DNA of 64,000 bases from Adiantum capillus-veneris (Eukaryota; Streptophyta; Polypodiopsida; Polypodiales; Pteridaceae): the NCBI GenBank assembly GCA_014529385.2, contig CM043966.1, positions 43,906,537 to 43,970,536 of the forward strand, given 5' to 3'. Position 1 is the stretch's first letter. Each line of letters begins with the position of its first letter. Below the pieces are notes generated by a model. It saw only the letters and a program-made list of their open reading frames with translations, made no database searches and was not told the DNA's origin. Positions 45,252 through 56,966 of the stretch are shown piece by piece. The position numbers and the translations under genes are program-made.

Positions 45252-46620
45252 ATGGAAAACGTTTTCTTCCCAACCTTCACGGGTAAGGTGGGGGAAGATG
45301 CTTCGAATTTCCTAGATAATCTTGAAATAGCATGTGTCATCTCTGGAAGGGATGACGATGCTTTGCGTCTGCGTATTTTTCCACTATTATGAAAGTGGAA
45401 GCAAGATCATGGTACAACGCCTTGGTGCAAGCCACCAAGGAGAGGTGGGACCTGCTAAGAGCAGCATTTCTAAGGCGCTTTGGAGAAGACACCACATTAG
45501 AAAAATTGTGGCCATTGTTGATGGAGTTGAAGCAAGGAAGTATGGTTGGATATGCAGCATACAAATCGAAGTTCGTGGATCTATGGGGACGATGGGTTGC
45601 ATCCCTGAGGGAGGGCAAAGGGGCACCCGATTTCCTAAATAAAGACCGGTTTGTGGCTGTTTTATGGCCAATTTGTAAAGAGAAGGTGAAGGGAAGGTTT
45701 CATGCTACGTATGAGGCACCAATTGAAGTAGCTTGCCTTAAAGATAAGAAATTGCGTCTACAAGCCAGAACTACCAAGGAAGAGGAACCGAGCAAGACCC
45801 GACCACACCTAGCCATACCTGCAGAGAGCAGCCGTCGAGAGGAATCAGCCATAGGAACCGGTTGAAGATCAACAAGACCTGCTCAACCAAATCACAAACC
45901 AGCCAGAGTACATTTGGTGCAGCAAGTGCATGCACCAGTCAAAAATCCAGAGCAAGGAAGAGGACAGTGAAGAAAGAATCAGGACTACCATTGTTACAAA
46001 TGTGGAGAGGATGGCCATGGCATGTACTATTGTCCTCATCCAAGAAGGAAGAACTTCAATACGGGAGTAAGGTAGAATCAGATTTCTCCACCAAGGGCAA
46101 GGCCACCACCACCTAGACAACTAGAGCCAATTCCACCGGTCCAAATCCTTCGACCACCCGTACAACCCCCACCACCACCGCAACCTCTCACTCCACCACC
46201 ACCATCACCACCTGTTGGAAACCATGCAGTGGGTGTCATCAGTCTTGAAGCCAAGGGAAAGTCAAAGATAGAAGAGTGTGTCAAAAAGAAGGACAAAGGA
46301 AAAGGAAAAGAAAAAGTAGAAGAAGTAGATGCCATGGGAGTGAAGTGTGCTAGGTACGAAGAGGCCTCTCAAAGGGAGGAAAAGATGAAAGGAAAAGGAG
46401 AGTCTAGCAAGCATGCATCTAAGCCTCGACGGAAGATTGACATCATGGATTTTTTGTTGGGCGAGTATGCTAAACCATATGACCTAGTTCAAGATGTTTT
46501 GATGCAGGGTCCAAAAATAACCTGGCCCCAATTACTCCATCTTTCACCAAGGATGAGGAGACAATGGACAAATATGGTAAGTACTAGAAAGTCAAGACCA
46601 AGAATAGCTGGGATTATCTC
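45252..46620 (+). pseudogene. Gag of Ty3 element B, frameshifted
   Basis: The frame from ATG 45252 reads MENVFFPTFTGKVGEDASNF and is knocked out near 45386. The next frame (45389-45865) carries on with MKVEARSWYNALVQATKERW and a RR(F)GEDT segment, the retrotransposon gag core. A CCHC zinc knuckle CYKCGEDGHGMYYC is encoded at 45992-46033 in yet another frame. A Lys-rich linker follows (46229-46400). At least two frameshifts. Confidence 0.8.
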
Positions 46621-46980
46621 AAGGAGGAATCTAGACGACATCCTACCTATCATGGATGCTCACACATAGATGGTGGTGCACAGATATGCATCATGAGTGA
46701 GAAAATGATGCACCATTTAGGCCTAGAAGTAAGTAGGCCAGCACGCTGCCGAGCTAAAATGGCAAATAACGTCAAAGTGAAGTGTGTAGGCATTGTGAAT
46801 GCATTCAAGGTGAAGGCATTCAACACAGAAAGTGGAGATAGACATTTTTGTCATGCCACACAAAGGAAAGGAGTACCCTATCATTCTCAGAAGGCCATGG
46901 CTCATGGCTATGGAGGCTAAGCAGGACTGGAGTATTGGAATGATCCAGATGAAGGATGCTAAGGGAAAGCCCATATTCTA
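46621..46980 (+). pseudogene. Retropepsin-like protease of Ty3 element B
   Basis: The DGGA active-site motif (in HIDGGAQICI) is at 46669-46680, followed by a downstream YPIILRRPWLMAM stretch matching YPIILGRPWLRVV of element A. A frameshift separates them. Confidence 0.75.
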
Positions 46981-48263
46981 TGACATGAAGACTCGTAAAC
47001 AATGCAACATGATCTTGGAGGCATCGAAAGATGAATTCACTAGTGACTCTTCGACCACCTCAAGAGAAGAGATGACAACAATTGAAGAGATCAATAGTAG
47101 CATCAAAGTGATGGGAGTCATCCTCAGAGATCCAAAGAGATTGACACATTCTGAAGTACCATCGGAGAACCAAGAGGGACCATCAGGTACGCAACCCTTG
47201 GTGGATACGAGTAAGTTACATCGGATGCTCTCCAATGAGTTAGCTAGTGAAGAGAGAGAATATTACATCTCTATGATGGGTAGCTTCACCACACTTTTCA
47301 TTGATGGTTATGACAAGATCCCAGTTATCACAGTGGTGCAACATTGCATAAGACTCAAGGAAGGAAGTAAGCCGGTAGTGCAAAATCTCAGAAGGCTTGG
47401 GATAGTTCAGCAAGAGGCATTGCTCAAAGAGGTAAGGACTTTGTCATCACCCACAACAACTAAGCAATTGGCCTCTTTTTTTCATAAGGTGAGGTATTTG
47501 AGCAAGTTCATTCACTTGCTCTCTCAAGTGGTTCTCCCTTTACAACAAGTCACCCATAGAGATGTCTTCCTATGGAGTGAAAAAAATGAGCAACATTTTA
47601 GTGAAGTGAAATAGATCTTGGCTTCACTTCCCAACATTGCACTACGGCCCCTAAATGGGATGAGCCATTTTATGTTAACACCCAGTGTAGGAAGTGATAC
47701 ACTTGGGGCCGTACTAATGCAGAAGGACCCCCAAACCTCTTTCATGCATCCTATCTACTTCTCTAGTGGGTGTCATGATCCCATAAAAAAAAGGATTCAC
47801 CACTGTAGAGCACATGGTGCTTGCATTAATGTTTTCCATTACAAAGTTCCACTCTTATCTATTGCCTAGACCCTTTGTAATTCTAACAATGGAATAAGTC
47901 TTTCCATATGTGATGCAACACATGTATGTCTCATCTAGAATCTCTAAGTGGCTTGCTAGATTACAAGAGTTCGATTACACTATGCAAGTGGAGAACTCCA
48001 CTAGAGCTAGTCTAGCAGGCATTCTTACTCATTGTCACTATGAGAAGAAGCTAAAGGTCAACACAGAAGGCAAAGAAATGACACCAATGGTAGAAGTTCC
48101 TAAGTTAGAAGGAGCTCACTCTCTTTTCTTTGATGGAGCTTACAAAAGGACAGTGGACCAGAGGCTGCAGCTGGCATCGTCATTTTCAATGAGCAAAAAG
48201 AAAAGGTCTTCTCTATTGGGAAGCTACTACTCTCCCACTCCAACAACAAAGCAGAGTACATGG
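46981..48263 (+). pseudogene. Reverse transcriptase remnant and RNase H regions of Ty3 element B
   Basis: The N-terminal lead-in (ELASEEREYYISMMGSF, QNLRRLGIVQQEALLKEV) jumps at about 47440 straight to SSPTTTKQLASFFHKVRYL. In element A these two blocks are separated by some 190 residues containing the catalytic FMDD box. A first RNase H remnant (47618-47869) and the start of a second, separate RNase H-like domain (AHSLFFDGAYK, about 48115) follow, until the nested element cuts in at 48264. Confidence 0.82.
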
Positions 48264-49415
48264 TGTGAGCGGGATGGAAACACACAAAACGCCTCTTTAA
48301 CAACCCGACACACACTCTTGGGAAGATACACACACACACACACACACTATGGGGCACCACTCGGCTTACACAATCCACCTGGCCGAGACAGGGAATACAC
48401 CAATGGAGTGAGAGGAGAGAGACTTCCCACTTGCCCACTCAACACAAAGACATGCACACACGCACACACCCAAAAAACTCAGCTCAAAAGAGAAGAATTT
48501 CCGATGTTTAGATACAAATGAGCTTGGGCCAACACCAATGGGGCAAATAGCTCACACAATATGGGTAAAATATGCCAGATACAATCACAAATAGGAGCAG
48601 AAGCTTCGCTCATAGGAGAAACTTACACAGCCAAAACAACAAAAAAACAGTGAGGAATTTGGAAAAATAGACAGTGCCGTCGCGTCCGGAATGGCCCAAA
48701 ACCCCAGTCTACAATGTCAAAGTGCTCAAATCCGACCTCGGATGAGCAGTTTACGGCCAAAACAGGCTCCAAAAACCCCAAAAACACACCTGCAGCTGTT
48801 CCTCCTCTCTTCTCCACGTTTTTTCTGGTCTTCTCTCTGTTTTTTCAGTTCCCACACTTAGCTTTATTAGTTGGGCACCCTTGGCCCTTTCGTTGATCTC
48901 AAACGGACCCTGAACAGGCCAAAAATTAACCTCGCAGTGCATAGTTGTCACCTTTTTGCATCCATCCGCACACCTGGCACTCAACTTTTTCCAATAATGC
49001 ATCCCGCCACTACGTGAAGTGGCCCCAAAAGATGGTCCTTATGATGAACTTTCTGCATAATTACCACAAGAAAACATCCACATTGTGTCCATACTTCTCC
49101 ACGTGCAAGTATTGACCCCATTCGCCCTACTGACGCCACTAGATGCCATCTGACGCACCTCCTTACCTCATGTCGTCGGCCCGCGGATAGCTTCCTTGAG
49201 AATTTTTACGCGCTACCAACTCCTCATTATTATAGAAAAAACACACTGGTACTGGTAACGATGAAAATCGATGCACTATGTACATGCTGTCCTACCTGTA
49301 TACATGTGGGCCCCACGTAACCACCTGGCTCTGGAAAATGGGCAATCCTTTATTTGATGCACCATGCATGGGTATGTACATATGCGCAATCCCTTGCTCC
49401 AAAAAACTCCTGACA
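48264..49415 (-). repeat. 3' LTR of Ty3 element A (left copy)
   Basis: 1152 bases, near-identical to 55820-56966. The purine-rich AGGCTAGGGGATGGGCAAAT (minus strand, 49416-49442) just before it is the polypurine tract. Confidence 0.92.
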
Positions 49416-49443
49416 TAATTTGCCCATCCCCTAGCCTGCTAGA

Positions 49444-51486
49444 TCATTCATGATCAGCAGCAGCAAAAAGCGATATGAGACTCGCAGCGTCACAAGTCTC
49501 CTTATCCTTCACCAACATTGTTTGATCCACAGACAGCTCATCTTGCTCGACCATCATTAACCCGGCATGATACAATTTAAGACGCAATCCATTTACCCTT
49601 GACTTATGTAGAACCCCATCCAGGTTAGCCAACTGATATGTACCATTCGGAAAACACTCCACTACCTTGAAAGGGCCTTCCCACTTAATTTGAAACTTCT
49701 TTTGGAAGGTGTTGTCCAGCTTACTGTTGTAGCGCAAAACCAAGTCATGCTTCTTGATACCCTTACTTTTGACCTTTTCATTTATCTTTGCCAAAGCCCT
49801 ATCCTGCATCTGCCCATAATGTTCCAATGCACTCATCCTATCCAGCTGAACCTCTTGTAACTGTAAGAGCCTCTCTTTGAATGCATCACTAGGCGGCCCA
49901 AGCAACTTTTCTAACATCTTGACTGCAGGCAACTCCACTTCCACAGGAAATAATGCTTCCTTTCCATATACCAAATGAAATGGAGTAAACCCTGTACCCG
50001 TCTTCACTGAAGTACGGTAAGGCCATAATGCACTAGGCAATTCCAAATCCCAATTCTTTCCTTGGTGCTCTGTCACTTTCGAAATAATTTGCACCAACTC
50101 ACCATTGAATCTTTCATTTAAGCCATTACACTACGGATAATAAGGAGTGGTATGATGGTGCCTAATCTTCATCTTTGCGCATAAAAAGTCTAGCAGTTTA
50201 GCTCTAAATCCTGGCCCCTTATCCGAAAGTAGCTCCAATGGCACCCCAAACTTGCAACATATTTCATCATACACAAATTTTGCCACATCCTTTACAGTGA
50301 TCTGTTTTACTGCTATAGCCTCTGCCCATCTAGAGAGATAGTCCACTGTAGTCAAAATATAGCGTTTGCCCATGCTTGTGATAGGTAATGGGCCTATTGC
50401 ATCAATCCCCCACTTTTCAAACACATCAAATGCCATAATGGTTTTTCGTAGCTCTGGCTTCAACACTCTCTTCCCAAATGCTTGACACCTATTGCAAGAC
50501 CTACACAAATGGTGAACATCCTTGTGCAAACTAGGCCATACATACCCCTCTTGCAAGATCTTATGCAAGGTGATCTTTAGAGCAAAATGGCCGCCACATG
50601 CGCCTTCATGATTCTCTTCCAACACTCTGTAAAGCTCCTCCCGCCAAGGTACACGTCTCAACACGAGATCAGCCCCTTTCACGTATAAGACATCACCAAT
50701 CAATTTGTACCTGTATGCTCTACGCACAAAACCATACTTCTTAGACTTTTGAATCTCGTTTGGAATGATTCCTGTTAGCAAAAACTCCTCTTCTTGAGCC
50801 AAACTTTCCCGGCCATGATAAAGAGGTAAAGTGGTCCTCAACACAAATAGCTCCCCAATCATGCTTTGAGTTGCTTCATGTGCCTCTCCATTTAGAGCAC
50901 GTTCAATGTGTCTGATGCTCCATGCTTCAAAATTTTTTAACAGGCCTTTAATTCTGAAACACATTTCCTTCAATGAGGTGTTCTTGCTCTTCCACACACC
51001 CAGCACTTGCTTCACAACTAACAAGGCATCACCTTTTATGCTCAACCTTATAACCCCATGCTTCAAACAAATATGTAATCCGGCTTCCAGAGTAGCATAT
51101 TCAGCCTCATTGTTACTATGAGCATCCAATTTGAACCCCCTCTTGCATACTAGCTTCCCCTCTGGATCATAAAGTGCTATACCCCCTGAAGCTGCAACAT
51201 GGCTCTTTCTGTATGAACCATCAAAGAACAACACATGTGCATTGCTGATCTGTGGAACTTCTTCAACTACCTTTCTCACCACCTCTTCCTTAACAATAAG
51301 GGGATTCTCCTTGTAGGTCAACAAATTAGCTAGGGTAGCTCTTGTACTGTCTTCCACTAAAAAAGAGAACTCGAACTCTTGCAGCTCAATTACCCATTTC
51401 TTCACCACATTTGACATGTTAGTACCATTAATTAACTGTGGAAAAAAGGCATAACTCGTAAAGAAAACAAAAGGTCGTGGTAGCAA
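49444..51486 (-). pseudogene. Second RNase H and integrase of Ty3 element A
   Basis: A single frame (51486-49444) broken only by TAG 50131-50133. In order: LLPRPFVFFTSYAFF (end of first RNase H); an archaeal-type RNase H (VLFFDGSYRK, SNNEAEYATLEAGL, KGDALLVVKQVLG); the integrase HHCC finger (ACGGHFALK...CRSCNRC); catalytic Asp in WGIDAIGPLP; Asp in LLSDKGPGFRAK; and Glu in LNERFNGEL. The stop sits at the Gln of the near-invariant YYPQ-x-NG motif. The C-terminal part has KFQIKWEGPFKVVECFPNGT, the GPY/F-like module. Confidence 0.9.
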
Positions 51487-51498
51487 GTAATGACGAAA

Positions 51499-52676
51499 TC
51501 ATCGACAAGCAAATATTACACTGGCCATCACTAGCTCAACTTCCGAGAACTTTCTCTCTGTTACCAACTTCACTCGACTTGCACAATACACTGGTTGCCC
51601 TTCCCCTTTTGCAATAGCATGGCTCCAATGGCATCATCCCCTACTGATGGATTTACATAAAACACTTGCTCCCAATCAGGAGCCTGCATAGCTGACAACC
51701 CCCCTAACACCTCTTTCACCTCTTGAAACACTTCTTCACACTTGTCATCCCATTGCAATGGATCATGCTTTGCCACTTGTTGTAATGGATAAATAATCTG
51801 AGAAGACAATGGAATAAACCATGCCATGTAATTCGCTTTGTGTATAAAGGTTGCCAATTGCTTTGTACTCGTAGGTGTTGGAAGAAGAATAATAGACTTA
51901 ACCTTATCTGGATCAGCCTCAATGCCATTTTCTGACACCATATGGCCCAATAACTTCACCCTTGGTTGTGCTAGATGACATTTCTTGGGATTTAGTTGTC
52001 CTCCACATTCATCATATCGAGCCAAAACCATCTGCAACTTCTCATGATGTTCAGCCATACTGCTATAGACACAAAAGTCGTCCATAAAAGCTTTAACACA
52101 ACTACCAATGAATGGTTTCAATACCCAATTTGCTCTCTCTTGATAGAAAGATGGTCCATTTGTCAACCCAAATGGCAATACTGTGTAGCAATAGCAGCCC
52201 CATGGCGTAATAAAAGTTGTCTTTGTGCGGTCTTTAAGAGCAATCTTCAATTGAAAATAGCCTGAAAAACCATCGCACACACTGTATCTCTCATAACCTG
52301 CCACTGAATCCAAGATCTGATCAATGAATGAAAGAGGATATGGGTTCTTCTTAGTGGTTGCGTTTAAGGAATTAAAATCTACACAAATCCTCCACTTCTC
52401 ATCCTTCTTTGGACTCACTACTACTGGACTCACCCATTCTGTGGTCTCCACTGGGACTATGAACCCTGCCTTGAATAGCTTGTCCACCTCTTCCCGCAAG
52501 GCTTCCATCTGCTCTTGGCCCATCCTTCTTAGCCTTTGCCGCACTGGCTTAGCACCTTCTTTCAGCTCTATATGCATCTCTTCACCCTTGAACCCTCTGA
52601 TCTCTTCGTATGAAGTAATGAACAGATCAGAAAAACTAGCCATCATGTGAAAATATATCTCCTTCTCCATAGCTCA
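51499..52676 (-). pseudogene. Reverse transcriptase and first RNase H of Ty3 element A
   Basis: The open frame 52670-51570 covers RRMGQEQMEALREEVDKLFK, EWVSPVVVSPKKDEKWRICV, the catalytic AFMDDFCVYSS (FMDD) and LLGHMVSENGIEADPDKVKS. The RNase H start is DAIGAMLLQKGKG, where a one-base shift in a G run diverts the frame. The true continuation is PVYCASRVKLVTERKFSEVE and on to TGA 51499-51501. TGA 52674-52676 lies just upstream of the frame. Confidence 0.9.
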
Positions 52677-54736
52677 GAGGTCTCCACTGATCATTGTGTC
52701 ATCAATTCCTACTTCTTTGACGATTCAACCTTGGTCTGCCTTATCCCTTCAATCACTTCATAAGGTCCTTCATTTTCATCTTCAACCTCATTCGCAAATG
52801 CGACTACACCAGACTCCTGGATTCCTTTGTCCATCAAAAGAAATGCAACATCAGCATCCTCATCACTTCTGGTAGTACTATCACTATCCTCATTAGACAC
52901 TGTGGAATAGTCTTCATCACCAGACTCATCCTCATCTTCATAAAGCTCCTCTAACCGTTTCCTTGTGTCCATATTGTAAAGCTTCTTGGCACCTGTCTTT
53001 CCATAGAGGCTAATAGTACCACGTCGCCAATCGTGAACAACTCCCACTACACGTAACCATGGTCTGCCCAGTATAATAGGATATGCTCCCAACCCCACTG
53101 GCATCACATGAAAATCAACCACTGCCTTTGCATCATATGCCTCCACTTCTAATCTCTTTACAACACCCAAACATTTTACTTTTTGATGGTTTGCCAATCT
53201 GATACGAAAACTTGACACCCCAGACACTGTAAGACCCATCTACTCAACGCATGAGTGTGTTATGACACATATTTGGGCTCCACCATCCACATAACCTTGT
53301 CCCATATTTTTTCTTTTATGCCACACATCTACTATTGGACAAATGTCTGGTAGCTCATCCATCGCCAACACCTTCATTGAACCTCTCTTTGGTTCTTTCT
53401 CCATTGGGTTAACCATCCTCTTCCGCTGTTGCTTCAGCTTAGGCACCATCTCTATAAGCTGCCCAAAAGTAACATCTGCTTTCCTGCTTGTCAGATCCTC
53501 CTTCAAGTCATAGCTTAATTGCCCATCCCCTAGTGGAAAATCTGAAACATGAAATTTGCGACGAGCTCTCCTTTTCCTCTTGGCCTTGACATCCTCGCCT
53601 TCATGACTCTTTCCCTTCTTCTTACTAGGACCTGGGGCACTTCTTCCTTCCTTTTCCTCTGTGGTCCTCTTCCCAATAGGCATCACTAATGTATCCTCTA
53701 GCTTTGATGCCTTCTCCAAGGTGACTACACTTAGCACTTTTGTCTTTCCCTTTTCCTCGTGGGTTAATCCACTGGTTCCTTCTTCTCCCTTGATTTCGAT
53801 GCCATAATCATTTGACCTAGTTAGCACCTGTCTTTGCAATGGATACATGTCTCCCCCCATCCTTGGTGGCTTATCACATTGCGGGCTGATGTGGCCCAAC
53901 TCTCCACAATTATAACATGTGGACGTCTGCCTCCAAAACCTACCATTGCTTTGTCCAACACCATTCCTAGGTCTTTCTTCACCTCCTGGCTGATTTTCAA
54001 ACCTCCCTCGACCTCGATTATTTCCCACTTGACCTAGCATGTGTAGGCTGAGATTCTTCATCAAATCTACCACTTGCCTCATGTCTTGCCTTAGCCCATC
54101 ATCTTGCACTGCTGTAGTGACCACTGCTGGCATAACCTGAGGAGTAATAGCAACCACTGGTTCATGATGAACCCCTGGCATGCGACCTTGTAAAGAATCC
54201 ATAGGCTGAAATTCAAACCTCATGGGCAAAGACTTCACCCCTAACTGACTCATTTTTCTCAGCTTTCACTCTTTGTTCCTTGCTACCTCTAGTGCATCTT
54301 CATATGTCCTAGGCTTCTTTAGCTCCACTCTCCAACGTATATTCTCCCAAAGACCAGCCAAGAACCTGTCCTTCTTCATCATGTCAGGCGGGGGTACCTG
54401 TGGTGCTAAGGCCTTGCACATCCTCTCCCATGCCAATGAGAACTTACCTATGTACGCATCTACTGGCTCACCTTCCTTTTGCACTAAAGCTTGTACTTCT
54501 TGCCACACTTTGTCAGGATATTCTGTCTTCACAAACTCCACTTCCAATCCATGCCTTAGATTGTCCCAACTCAATCTTATGGGTGGATCCGCTGCACGCA
54601 ACTCCTCTTCAAATGCTTTGGACCAGACTCGTGCATCACTCTTCAAACAGATTTGGAGAAGACGTAACATCTGTGCTGGGTCATGAATCTGGTTGCTAAT
54701 GCAGGCAACCTCCATCTTTTCCAAAAAGTCTACCAC
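52677..54736 (-). pseudogene. Gag and protease of Ty3 element A
   Basis: One minus-strand frame from 54736 (probably starting further upstream; AFSYPEFHGRSDEDVVDFL precedes it in frame) runs to 52709, with TGA 54266-54268 and TAG 53240-53242. Gag core: WDNLRHGLEVEF...EPVDAYIGKFSLAWERM. Zinc knuckle CYNCGELGHISPQC at about 53917-53876. Lys/Arg-rich linker. Protease DGGAQICVI at about 53284, with YPIILGRPWLRVV downstream, then an acidic stretch. A frameshift near 52715 separates it from the reverse transcriptase frame. Confidence 0.88.
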
Positions 54737-55819
54737 ATCTTCATCACTTCTTCCATGAAACTCCGGATAAGAGAAAGCTATGGCTACCCAAGTTACGATG
54801 CTTTAAGAACCCCTTCGAACGCACGTGCAAGAACCCAAAACTTTTCACTACCCAATCCCGAGAAACTTCAATGGAGCTCAGCTTTAGATAAGGACAAACA
54901 CATGTACATCAAATGAGTTTTCATAGTTAATCATTGGAATGACAACAGGCAAAGGACATTCCAGGATCTCTCATAATATTCTTGGCCCGAACATAAAGAC
55001 TATGCGCTACTGGAAAAAAATCTTCCTGGACACATGAACATTTATCTGGATTCTTTGAGTTAAATGAAAAGGAGTGAATTGAGGTCCATTTTGATCATCC
55101 ATTAAGTCCAACCATGAAGCTCCCAAGAAAGCACACCTGTCTTATCCTCTAATTTTGCCAAAATTTCAGCACCATAACAGCATAAATGGCTCAAAAGTCC
55201 AAAAAACCAACCATCACAATTTGGAAAAATTTTGGCAGAGTTTCCCCAGAAGTAGAGCAGTAAGAACCCAAAATATAGACTGTATATGTATGCATAAATT
55301 GTCAACAATATAACCCGAGCATCAAATAGGACTCACTAGTACATAGCCTATGGCGAGGTCACAAAAAGGGTACTCCAGCTACCTGTATCACCGAAAGGAT
55401 CTCCACATTTGAGAATCCCCCTGCTCAATAAAACCTCACGCTATCGACCCTCACACGAAGGCTCATGCAAATCGCGTATAGTCAAGTCTCAAAAATGAAT
55501 ATCTTCCAGACCAAGTCTCAGAAATGGCTGGGACTTCCAAATAAAACCAAATATGGCTCCACAAAGGCGTACAATGGTAGTTTCCACAAGTAACGTACAA
55601 TACCAGACAATGCGCTCAAACAGGCGCCAAATGATGCATACCCACAACAACTGCAAGTGACACCACTGCTAATATATCACTGTACTCCAGCTACCTGTAC
55701 CTGTACCTATCCCTGTAACCTGTAACCTGTAGTCTGCAACCTGTAATCCCGAATCTCGAAGCTTGAAGCTCGAAGCAGAAGGTACTCGAAGAAGATCCTC
55801 CGTGGGGGCGCCAAAAGAA
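54737..55819 (-). other. Leader and primer binding site of Ty3 element A
   Basis: The minus strand right after the LTR reads TTCTTTTGGCGCCCCCACGG (55819 down), a TGGCGCC-type primer site. The following 1 kb leader has no recognisable domain; a run of CTGTAACCTGTA-like repeats lies at 55690-55745. Confidence 0.75.
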
Positions 55820-56966
55820 TGTGAGCGGGATGGAAACACACAGAACGCCTCTATAACAACCCGACACACACTCTTGGGAAGATACACACACACACTATGG
55901 GGCACCACTCAGCTTACACAATCCACCTAGCTGAGACAGGGAATACACCAATAGAGTGAGAGGAGAGAGACTTCCCACTTGCCCACTCAACACAGAGACA
56001 CACACACACACACGCACACACCCAAAAAACTCAGCTCAAAAGAGGATAATTTCTGATGTTTAGATACAAATGAGCTTGGGCCAACACCAATGGGGCAAAT
56101 AGCTCACACAATATGGGTAAAATATGCCAGATACAATCACAAATAGGAGTAGAAGCTTCGCTCATAGGAGAAACTTACACAGCCAAAACAACAGAAAAAC
56201 AGTGAGGAATTTGGAAAAGTGGACAGCGCCATCGCGTCCGGAACGGCCCAAAACCCCAGTCTACAATGTCAAAGTGCTCAAATCCGACCTCGAATGAGCA
56301 GTTTACGGCCAAAACAGGCTCCAAAAACCCCAAAAACACACCTGCAGCTGTTCCTCCTCTCTTCTCCACGTTTTTTCTGGTCTTCTCTCTGTTTTTTCAG
56401 TTCCCACACTTTGCTTTATTAGTTGGGCACCCTTGGCCTTTTCATTGACCTCAAACAGACCCCGAGCAGGCCAAAAATTGACCTCGCAGTGCATAGTTGT
56501 CACCTTTTTGCATTCATCCGCACACATGGCACTCAACTTTTTCCAATAATGCATCCCGCCACTACGTGAAGTGGCCCCAAAATATGGTCCTCATGATGAC
56601 CTTTCTGCATAATTACCACAAGAAAACATCCACATTGTGTCCATAGTTCTCCACGTGCAAGTATTGACCCCATTCGCCCTGCTGCCACTAAATGCCATCT
56701 GACGCACCTCCTTACCTCATGTCGTCGGCCCGCGGATAGCTTCCTTGAGAAGTTTTACGCGCTACCAACTCCTCATTATTATAGAAAAAACACACTGGTA
56801 CTGGTAAAACGATGAAAATCGATGCACTATGTACATGCTGTCCTACCTGTACACATGTGGGCCCCACGTAACCACCTGGCTCTGGAAAATGGGCAATCCT
56901 TTATTTGATGCACCATGCATGGGTATGTACATATGTGCAATCCCTTGCTCCAAAAAACTCCTGACA
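55820..56966 (-). repeat. 5' LTR of Ty3 element A (right copy)
   Basis: 1147 bases. It differs from the left copy by scattered substitutions and microsatellite length (CA runs near 55880 versus 48330). Confidence 0.92.

Larger units (their letters stand above)
48264..56966 (-). mobile_element. Ty3/gypsy element A (nested, minus strand), nearly complete
   Basis: 8.7 kb with LTRs TGTGAGCGG...CTCCTGACA at both ends. Flanks are ATGG (left) and ACGG (right), a 4-bp duplication with one transition. Removing the element and one copy restores element B's frame as NNKAEYM-ALILGLE, which aligns without gap to NNEAEYATLEAGLH of element A. Two RNase H domains (one after RT, one before integrase) are typical of the Tat-like branch of plant Ty3 elements. 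Confidence 0.9.

Noticed and set aside
48714-48896. Conserved 60-codon frame in both Ty3 element A LTRs (also 56266-56448)
   Set aside because: The LTRs are recent duplicates, so conservation is not evidence of coding.
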